This document shows, in pieces, positions 11,001 through 15,297 of a DNA stretch of 21,451 nt. A model generated the notes under the pieces. That model did not search any database and was not told the DNA's origin. It saw only the letters and a program-made list of their open reading frames with translations. Source of the DNA: Minisyncoccota bacterium. GTDB lineage: Bacteria > Patescibacteriota > Minisyncoccia > Minisyncoccales > CG1-02-41-26. Where the stretch lies: NCBI GenBank assembly GCA_028712605.1, contig JAQTPV010000011.1, positions 1-21,451 of the forward strand, in the 5' to 3' direction. The position numbers and the translations under genes were made by a program. Every line of letters starts with the position of its first letter. Within the stretch, counting starts at the first letter, position 1.

Positions 11001-14000
11001 ACTTTTAAATACGCTTACTCTAATTATCCCCCCATTATTTCCAATGCCTCATCAACCCAGGCCACCAGTGGAGTAGTCAGTACCAGTTTTGATATTACAG
11101 ATTATGAACAGACCACTTCTACCATTCAATACTTCACTTACATTGGAACGTACTTAACAGATGATCTGGCTAATGATGCGACTACCTCGCTGACTGTTAA
11201 TGATACAACCTATCTGCCAACCTCTAGTGTTGTTTTAATTGATAATGAAATTATTAATTATGCCTCCAGCACCACCACAACCTTAAATGACTTAACCAGG
11301 GCAGCCAGCTCTACTACTGCTGCCACTCATGCTTCAGGAACTAGTGTCTGGATTAAATATTTGAATACTTCAGGCGATCTTGGTTCTACCACCAATGCTA
11401 ATGACAAACTAATCACTTGGACCCCAGGTACTTTGTTGAGCGGTTTCTACTCCACCACCTCTCAAATTAAAATCTATGCTGATGACAACACTGGAACCAG
11501 TACCAGTGTTTCCAGTTCAGCTCATACCATCACCTTAGACTTTAAGGGTCCAGTTATTTCCTCAATCAATGCTGGCAGTATCAATACCAGTACGGCCACC
11601 GTCACTTGGACTACCGATGAAGGAGGAGATTCTTACGTTGTTTACTCCACCACCTCTGGCTTTACCAGTGGCACCAGGACAGGATCAGGTGCTGCCACAA
11701 CCTCTCATTCAGTAGCCCTTTCCTCTTTAGCTTCAGGTGCTACCTATTATTACAAAGTAACTTCCAAAGACAGCCTAAGTAATAATTCCACCTCCTCTGA
11801 ACAAAACTTTGCCACCTTAAATCAAGCCGGCTCTTTAAGTAATGTAGTGGTCAGTCAAACCTCTACTGGTCAAGTGGTGGTTACTTATGATATCGCTGAC
11901 CCTGATTCTACCACCAGCTTAGTCTACCTTTTCTTTGATGTTGGTATTACTTTAAGCGACACCTTAACAGCCACCAACACAACCTCCATGACGGTTTCTG
12001 ATACCTCTAACATCGCCACCTCAGGCGTTATCATGCTGGGAGATGAAATTATCTCTTACACCTCCAAGTCAACTAGTACCTTAGATAACTTAACCAGAGC
12101 AGCGAGCTCCACTGAAGCAGCCACTCATAACTCTGGCTTGGTGGTTTGGTTGGATAACTTAACGGTTACCACTGAGGCTGGTGTCGTGAATGGTACGGAC
12201 CAATCCATTACCTGGAATATCCAAGATGATTTCACTGGCCTTGATTCTTCCACCACTAAAATTCAAGTGGTGGCCCTTGATGACTCCAACAATTTAACCA
12301 AGCAAGAATCCTCGGTCTTTAATGTTGATACTCAAGACCCCACTGTTTCCACCACTACCCTGACCGCCACCAGCGTCACCTATCAGTCAGCGGTTGTCAC
12401 CTGGACCACTGATGAGAGTTCTAATTCTTACGTTGTCTACTCCACCACTTCTGGTTTTACCTCGGGGACCTTGGTTGGTCAGAATGAATCAGCCACCTCA
12501 CACTCAGTCACCATTTCTTCCTTAACTGGTGATACCACTTACTATTACAAGGCTGTTTCCTCTGACTCCTATAGTAATCAAGGAACCTCTACCGAACAGA
12601 GTTTTACCACCCTGTCTGCTCCAGTTACTCAAGCCACTAGCACCCCAGCGAGCACCTTAATGGTTATTCCACCGGCTCCTCCACCACCAGAGCCTCCGCC
12701 TCCACCAGAAGAACAACCAGAAACACCTCCAGTGGAGCTAGACCAAGGTCATCAAGATAACAATAATCAAGGATCAGACCAAGGCCATAACAATCAAGGT
12801 GGCAACAATCAAGCAGAACAATCAGAAACACCTCCATCAGAAGAACCATCTAATCCACCTTCAGGCAATGGAGCTCCAGTTCAGCCACCCTCACCTCCTC
12901 CAACTGCTCCACCGCCAGCCAATAATCATCGCACCCTCTTTGATTCTATTAATGAAGGGTTACAGCAAACTGCCCAGGAGTTAAGTCAGGCTGTTAATGC
13001 TGTTAGCTCTGGCGTCCAAGGCTTGGTAGAGTTAGTGAGGCAACCATTCAAGCAGGAAGGATCATCGGGCCCATCAGAAGCAGCATCAACCAGCGCTTCC
13101 TCTTCTTCACCCCTGGAAGTCATAAAGAATGTTATCAATAATGTTAAGCGATTCATCAGAACACCGCTTGGTTTATTAAGCACCAGGGCCATCTCTACGG
13201 TTGGAGTGACAGCTGGTCTTGGCATGATGATCTCTAACCTCTTTGTGAATCCCATTTCCCTTAGTGAATTCTTCCTACTGCCTTTGAGATTGTGGGCAGT
13301 CGTCTTAATGATGCTGGGTCTGAAGAAACGCAAGAGACCTTGGGGTGTGGTCTATGACAGTCAAACCAAACAACCTTTGGATCCAGCCTACGTGGTTTTA
13401 AAAGATGCTTCAGGCAAAGAGGTAGGGGATTCTTTTACTGACTTAGATGGCCGTTATGGTTTCTTCACCCAGCCAGGCAGTTACCTCTTAGAAGCTAACA
13501 AAACCAATTACCAATTTCCTTCCCAGAAACTACTTGGTCAGACCAAGGATGTGATTTATGATAACCTTTACTTTGGGGAAGCCACTCAAATCGCTCAAGC
13601 TGGTGAAGTGATTACTAAAAACATCCCCATGGACCCAGTGAAGTTTGACTGGAATGAGTTTGCCAAGAGAGATCAAAAACTAATGAAGTTTCATTCCAAG
13701 TTGGATATTATGTTGAACTCTAAGTTAGCCCGTATCCTCTTTGGCCTCGGTTTCGTCGTCTCTATTATTGCCCTATGGGCTGCTCCTTATCCCTACAACC
13801 TGATTATCTTTGGTTTGTATGTTTTGCTTCTAATCCTGCGGAAGCTCGGTTTAAAACCCAAGACCTTAGGTCGGGTCCTTGATTTAAATACTGGCACCCC
13901 TTTGTCCTTTGCTATCTTAAGAATCATCTCTCCAGCTGAAAACAAGGAGATGTTTCAGAGGGTCTGCGATCAACTGGGAAGATATTACTGCTTAGTTCCG

Positions 14001-14120
14001 CCTGGTAAGTACTACATCAAGATTGAAAGAAAAGACCAAGACGGCTCTTACTTACCAGTCTTCACTTCTCCCTTAATTGATGCTGCCAATGGCATTATTG
14101 ATAGGCAGTTTGGGGTGTAG
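5058..14120 (+). CDS. Giant repetitive glycine/threonine-rich cell-surface protein (3020 aa) with FN3 and carboxypeptidase-regulatory-like domains
   Basis: The function is not recognised; the architecture suggests an exported, membrane-anchored adhesin or cell-envelope filament. Residues 1-39 are a signal peptide (RR near the start, hydrophobic 17-33, cleavage predicted after AQA). Residues about 40-1857 hold five tandem units anchored at 128, 503, 894, 1290 and 1667. Each has a glycine-rich core (motifs GYAGG, IDLGSGGG, GGSIWITAG, TANGGNGA, GGRIAVYYTTD, AFGG) and a Thr/Ser/Asn-rich segment of short strands. Residues about 1990-2519 contain two copies of a 265-residue module ending in an FN3 domain (TVTWTTDE...YYYKV). 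A Pro/Gln/Asn-rich stalk (about 2535-2625) and a helical stretch follow, then hydrophobic segments (about 2715-2756), KKRKR, a carboxypeptidase-regulatory-like domain (2762-2823), a TM hairpin (2891-2930) and a second such domain (2938-2995). Cysteines are few. The gene is apparently monocistronic, with a promoter before it and terminators after it. Confidence 0.85.
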   Translation: MSISRRLKSLSRTPGIFSFLIIFSVILLGLFCFSQTAQAFSCDSGDLNTTCYVSTAHVLSDGETISGSGNLVIQDGGNLLGTTTAAGTASTSFSINMTGDVTIQASGTITTNVNLTAANLTIDAGGSINVNERGYKGGIKGNGAGPGGGEGTSTIQWPGAGGGAGYGGNGGIGGNAFPGYVFAGGDGYGSTTQPIDLGSGGGGDFGDSGYGNGGYGGGAVKISLTGILTINGSITANASSGIYSAWATGGGGAGGSIWITAGTISGSSTITANGGNGAYSGNGDYGGGGAGGRIAVYYTTDSSNFTYRAFGGTSSGFKGGAGAIFLKAAAATYGDLSIDNNNISGASTTLPTSTVITLDNLIVRRSANYFAPSTTIINIANTVNGSSSGAATIDGTISFPSTATIYGGTLIINGTSSGVTNLTVTSSASVISNPTASWPDLTDLTIASSTFYSNQSTTTPLTLNNVTVKNLGNLTHSTHSAAHLYSINLIVNNDLTIESGGFINVNERGYAGGVRASGSGPGGGNGTSTLSCCASGGGGAYGGNGGSGASCGGGVGYGSTTQPIDLGSGGGGDYGDSSYGNGGAGGGAIKISVTGTFTNNGSITANATSGILSGWANGGGGAGGSIWITAGTLLGNGTTTANGGNGAYAYNGDYAGGGGGGRIAVYYATDSSSFIYQAFGGTSSGYKGGAGTIFLKSTAANGNLIIDNNGTAGASTTQATSSSLTVDNLIIRNSAIYYIPTTTVISLVNGFASGTANAYLTNNGSINLPSGAINMSGVPITVVNGGIMNNASSTFTVSTTTFTNNGIINDVTNLIVTSSSVFYQNGTFSAGLTDLTISSSTFEYQNTNTSTVITLNTLTINNKGVLTHTANTTSSLHALNLLVSDLDIQPGGYINVNGKGYAGGSDSGNGYGPGSGSGYSGSGSSSIGGGGGSHGGDGGKGNYLTTEVAAGLSYGSTTVPIDLGSGGGSGKYGAWSAGAGGAGGGIVELNVTGTLTLNGFITANGSDGAKTSSYGEGGGGSGGSIYITVNTLTGNGTTTANGGNGAGSYSGAGGGGRIAIYYTTDNSSTTKQAFGGGTTGYRKGGAGAIFLTTTGAPNGDLIIDNNNTSACTTTQATSTSFTVNHITVKNGGIYYIPTATTLSLVSGFASGTANAYLTVGGTLSLPTGATDISGASSIINNGIITNSSASFTFSSTTLTNNGSIENITNLIVTSSATFYQNGTLTAGLTDLTISSSTFEFQNLSTTTSFSLNNLTIKNKGILTHTANTTSSNYALNLIITNLDVQLGGYINVNGKGYAGGSDGGNGSGPGAGSGYSGSGSSSLGGGGGGYGGNGGYGNYLTTIVAGGLPYGSTTVPIDLGSGGGSGKYGGNPAGAGGAGGGIVELNVTGTLTLNGFIVANGSDGAKTGSYGDGGGGSGGSIYITVNALVGGGTTTANGGNGSASGYAGAGGGGRIAIHYTTDNSLTTKQAFGGGTTGYQKGGAGTIFTKSSTDILGSLMMDNNNVAGASTTQPSGSSLVLGSIVVRNAAYYLIPSDATLIIATSSVSVSSTANGLLINNGTLITPSSFTINNLTLNNNGAISTLTNLTVASSTFYQNGSIPSLTDLTLEASSTFEYQNLSTVTSATLSNLTIQNGGALTHTVNNSTQIYSLNLVINNNLDIQSGGSISVSGKGYGGGVLGSNGNGYGAGLGWYSSGTSKGAGGGGYGGAGANGNATTGGPVYGNSIQPTDLGSGGGSARYNDSYYGYGGGGGGFVKIVNSGTTTINGSLISNGSNGTRSSSNFMDGGGGSGGSIYLITNVLSGNGTTSANGGDAGGGYGGGGGGGRIAIYYTTKTYSGVITVNGGTGYATGATGSITEDGTPPVSTSTPLCTIVGNSCTAYGSSSSPQWVYDLQTLSGTASDTESGLTKVELSIKDTTTNLWYDNSLNTFSTGTEVWFQPTGTTTWSHNASTIPWTRDHVYQLKSKATNGGDVAESSPGTLTFKYAYSNYPPIISNASSTQATSGVVSTSFDITDYEQTTSTIQYFTYIGTYLTDDLANDATTSLTVNDTTYLPTSSVVLIDNEIINYASSTTTTLNDLTRAASSTTAATHASGTSVWIKYLNTSGDLGSTTNANDKLITWTPGTLLSGFYSTTSQIKIYADDNTGTSTSVSSSAHTITLDFKGPVISSINAGSINTSTATVTWTTDEGGDSYVVYSTTSGFTSGTRTGSGAATTSHSVALSSLASGATYYYKVTSKDSLSNNSTSSEQNFATLNQAGSLSNVVVSQTSTGQVVVTYDIADPDSTTSLVYLFFDVGITLSDTLTATNTTSMTVSDTSNIATSGVIMLGDEIISYTSKSTSTLDNLTRAASSTEAATHNSGLVVWLDNLTVTTEAGVVNGTDQSITWNIQDDFTGLDSSTTKIQVVALDDSNNLTKQESSVFNVDTQDPTVSTTTLTATSVTYQSAVVTWTTDESSNSYVVYSTTSGFTSGTLVGQNESATSHSVTISSLTGDTTYYYKAVSSDSYSNQGTSTEQSFTTLSAPVTQATSTPASTLMVIPPAPPPPEPPPPPEEQPETPPVELDQGHQDNNNQGSDQGHNNQGGNNQAEQSETPPSEEPSNPPSGNGAPVQPPSPPPTAPPPANNHRTLFDSINEGLQQTAQELSQAVNAVSSGVQGLVELVRQPFKQEGSSGPSEAASTSASSSSPLEVIKNVINNVKRFIRTPLGLLSTRAISTVGVTAGLGMMISNLFVNPISLSEFFLLPLRLWAVVLMMLGLKKRKRPWGVVYDSQTKQPLDPAYVVLKDASGKEVGDSFTDLDGRYGFFTQPGSYLLEANKTNYQFPSQKLLGQTKDVIYDNLYFGEATQIAQAGEVITKNIPMDPVKFDWNEFAKRDQKLMKFHSKLDIMLNSKLARILFGLGFVVSIIALWAAPYPYNLIIFGLYVLLLILRKLGLKPKTLGRVLDLNTGTPLSFAILRIISPAENKEMFQRVCDQLGRYYCLVPPGKYYIKIERKDQDGSYLPVFTSPLIDAANGIIDRQFGV
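5439..6563 (+). repeat. Surface-protein repeat unit 1 (375 codons)
   Basis: It starts at the INVNERGYKGG motif. The core carries YGSTTQPIDLGSGGGG and GGSIWITAG, and the unit ends in a Thr/Ser-rich beta segment. It is closest to unit 2. Confidence 0.8.
6564..7736 (+). repeat. Surface-protein repeat unit 2 (391 codons)
   Basis: It starts at INVNERGYAGG. It shares YGSTTQPIDLGSGGGG and GGSIWITAG with unit 1 and is the only unit with several Cys in the glycine core (LSCCASGGGG, GASCGGG). Its beta segment (LVNGFASGTANAYLT) is shared with unit 3. Confidence 0.8.
7737..8924 (+). repeat. Surface-protein repeat unit 3 (396 codons)
   Basis: It starts at INVNGKGYAGGSD. It is nearly identical in places to unit 4 at DNA level: a block of about 40 bases beginning at 7917 recurs 1188 bp downstream at 9105, differing by at most a base or so over its length. 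Confidence 0.85.
8925..10055 (+). repeat. Surface-protein repeat unit 4 (377 codons)
   Basis: It starts at INVNGKGYAGGSDGG and carries YGSTTVPIDLGSGGGS as in unit 3. Units 3 and 4 form the most recent-looking duplication in the array. Confidence 0.85.
10056..10640 (+). repeat. Surface-protein repeat unit 5 (glycine core only)
   Basis: It starts at ISVSGKGYGGG and is the most divergent copy (YGNSIQPTDLGSGGGS). It ends after the glycine core near TEDGTPPVS, without the trailing beta segment seen in units 1-4, so the array closes here. Confidence 0.75.
11025..11819 (+). repeat. FN3-containing module, copy 1 (265 codons)
   Basis: A segment with VLIDNEIINYAS...LNDLTRAASSTTAATH (a motif common in surface and tail-fibre-like proteins) is followed by an FN3 domain with ATVTWTTDE, SYVVYSTTSGFTSGT and YYYKVTS. 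It recurs 795 bp downstream in the same frame. Confidence 0.8.
11820..12614 (+). repeat. FN3-containing module, copy 2 (265 codons)
   Basis: This is the second copy: VIMLGDEIISYTS...LDNLTRAASSTEAATH, then an FN3 domain with AVVTWTTDE, SYVVYSTTSGFTSGT and YYYKAVS. DNA similarity to copy 1 is highest at 12426 onward versus 11631 onward. Confidence 0.8.
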
Positions 14121-14133
14121 GAAGGCTTGGGTA

Positions 14134-14162
14134 TTGACAAAATAGAGATTATCTGCTAACAT
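14134..14162 (+). promoter_or_regulatory. Strong consensus promoter of candidate small RNA A
   Basis: A perfect TTGACA (14134-14139), 17 bp, and TAACAT (14157-14162) preceded by TGC, i.e. an extended -10. It begins 14 bp after the stop codon of the giant gene, upstream of that gene's likely terminator. The predicted +1 is about 14169. Confidence 0.65.
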
Positions 14163-14168
14163 TGAGCC

Positions 14169-14220
14169 ATAAGTGAGGAAACTCTTATAGGTTGGTAGAA
14201 AACCCCGCAAGGGGTCTTTT
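14169..14220 (+). ncRNA. Candidate small RNA or leader A (about 51 nt)
   Basis: It runs from the predicted +1 to the T-run of the following hairpin. It begins with a stem (ATAA 14169-14172 / TTAT 14185-14188, GAG 14175-14177 / CTC 14182-14184, 2-nt GT bulge, GAAA loop), then a short linker and the ACCCC-GCAA-GGGGT terminator hairpin. There is no start codon followed by a plausible ORF. It matches no RNA family that I recognise. It could instead be a by-product of the upstream gene's 3' end, but the consensus promoter argues for a separate transcript. Confidence 0.45.
14202..14220 (+). terminator. Intrinsic terminator
   Basis: A 5-bp stem ACCCC/GGGGT with a GCAA tetraloop, followed by CTTTT and ACTTT. 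It would end candidate RNA A and also any readthrough from the giant surface-protein gene. Confidence 0.7.
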
Positions 14221-14235
14221 ACTTTACTTCAGGCG

Positions 14236-14265
14236 ACAAAAGTGCCCCTTAAGGGGCACTTTTGT
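14236..14265. terminator. Perfect 30-bp palindrome, bidirectional terminator-like hairpin
   Basis: The arms 14236-14250 and 14251-14265 are exact reverse complements; a realistic hairpin has an 11-13 bp stem (AAAAGTGCCCC/GGGGCACTTTT) with TTAA at the tip. The A-run and T-run ends suit termination on both strands. It separates candidate RNAs A and B. Confidence 0.65.
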
Positions 14266-14296
14266 ATTCAGCAGTGTTAAATAACTTAAAATCAGG

Positions 14297-14325
14297 TTGC
14301 AACTTTTGAGGACTTGCCCTACAAT
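14297..14325 (+). promoter_or_regulatory. Promoter of candidate RNA B / murB-secA leader
   Basis: TTGCAA (14297-14302), exactly 17 bp, then TACAAT (14320-14325). The predicted +1 is about 14332, at the base of a long stem. This is the only convincing promoter before murB; a TATCGT at 14407-14412 could be a weak second -10 but has no -35. Confidence 0.6.
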
Positions 14326-14331
14326 AAAAGT

Positions 14332-14398
14332 GGGTCGGAGCAGGTCCTCACTTTAAACCTATAGGAGGTTAAACCCTCCGGCCCACTGTAGCTTTTTT
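14332..14398 (+). ncRNA. Candidate structured small RNA or attenuator leader B (about 67 nt)
   Basis: Bases 14329-14340 pair with 14376-14387 over 12 bp (11 Watson-Crick, one G-U at 14335/14381). The stem closes a 35-nt loop and is followed by GTAGC and six T (14393-14398). Inside the loop AACCT (14356-14360) can pair with AGGTT (14366-14370), and AGGAGG (14363-14368) could instead pair with CCTCC (14375-14379), giving alternative folds. It ends 24 nt before the murB ATG, so it is either a free small RNA or a terminator-type leader controlling murB-secA. It lacks the SRP RNA GGAAG-loop and AGCAG core and matches no family I recognise. Confidence 0.5.
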
Positions 14399-14422
14399 AC
14401 TTAGACTATCGTAAGTTACCTT

Positions 14423-15295
14423 ATGATCACCGAGCGTATTAGAAGAAATGTTCCGCTTAAAGAATATACAACTTTCAAAATAGGCGGACTAGCAAAATAT
14501 TTTTTAGAAGCAAAGAATAAAGAAGAATTGATGGCAGGAATTCAGTGGGCGAAGCAGCAAGGACTGCCATTTTTTATTTTAGGCGGAGGCAGTAATCTTT
14601 TAATTTCCGATGAAGGCTTTGACGGCTTGGTCCTAAGAATATCTTCGGACGGTTTTCAGTTTGACGGTGAGAGGTTGAAGGTTGAAGCTGGTGCTAATTT
14701 ATCTTTAGTTGTTAATGAATGCTTGAAGAAGAGATTATCGGGCCTTGAATGGGCGAGCGGTATACCAAAAATAACAGTCGGGGGGGCTGTCTATGGGAAT
14801 GCAGGCGCTTTTGGGGTAACTTGTGCCGATATGATTGAGAGCGTTGAGTTGCTAGACACTGACACTATGACCATAAAAACAATTAGTTTTGAGGAGTGCC
14901 AGTTTGATTATAAAGAGTCGATTTTTAAAAAGAACAAAAACTTGATTATCCTATCCGTTGTTTTTCGTTTAGAGGCTAAGGCGGCAGAAGAAATTGAGAA
15001 AGAGATTAAGAGGGCTTTATTTTATAGAAGAGAGCATCATTCATCAGAGCCTTCGGCTGGTTCTGTGTTTAAAAATCCTTTTCAAATTCCTGCTGGTGAA
15101 TTGATTGAAAACTGTGGGTTAAAAGGTAAAAGAATCGGCAACGCTCAAATTTCCCTAAAGCATGCAAATTTTATCGTTAATTTAGGAGAGGCTAAGGCGC
15201 AAGACGTTAAAAATCTAATTGACTTAGCGAAAAAGGAGGTGCAAAATAAATTTAATATTTTATTAGAGGAAGAAGTTCAATATTTGGGATTTTAA
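14423..15295 (+). CDS. murB: UDP-N-acetylenolpyruvoylglucosamine reductase MurB
   Basis: A 290-residue FAD enzyme that reduces UDP-GlcNAc-enolpyruvate to UDP-MurNAc with NADPH in the cytoplasm, the second committed step of peptidoglycan synthesis. The FAD domain shows YTTFKIGG (15-22), FILGGGSNLLISD (51-63) and GIPKITVGGAVYGNAGAFG (113-131). The substrate domain has REHHSSEPSAGSVFKNP, with Ser214 as the expected proton donor, and LEEEVQYLG, with Glu284 matching the second catalytic Glu position. The length and the absence of the extra loop fit type II MurB. The usual YRxSIF motif reads YKESIF (163-168), placing Lys where the substrate-binding Arg is normally found. There is no Shine-Dalgarno; secA follows after 2 nt, so the two are probably co-transcribed and translationally coupled. 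Confidence 0.95.
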   Translation: MITERIRRNVPLKEYTTFKIGGLAKYFLEAKNKEELMAGIQWAKQQGLPFFILGGGSNLLISDEGFDGLVLRISSDGFQFDGERLKVEAGANLSLVVNECLKKRLSGLEWASGIPKITVGGAVYGNAGAFGVTCADMIESVELLDTDTMTIKTISFEECQFDYKESIFKKNKNLIILSVVFRLEAKAAEEIEKEIKRALFYRREHHSSEPSAGSVFKNPFQIPAGELIENCGLKGKRIGNAQISLKHANFIVNLGEAKAQDVKNLIDLAKKEVQNKFNILLEEEVQYLGF

Positions 15296-15297
15296 TT

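Noticed and set aside
12664..13333. Open frames on both strands across the Pro/Gln-rich stalk
   Set aside because: They arise from low-complexity CCA/CAA codons of the real gene; no protein family features.
14332..14398. Possible bacterial signal recognition particle RNA (4.5S), suggested by GGAGCAGGTCC and the nearby secA
   Set aside because: The conserved apical GGAAG-type tetraloop and the asymmetric loop with AGCAG are not present in the right order; kept as an unassigned structured RNA.
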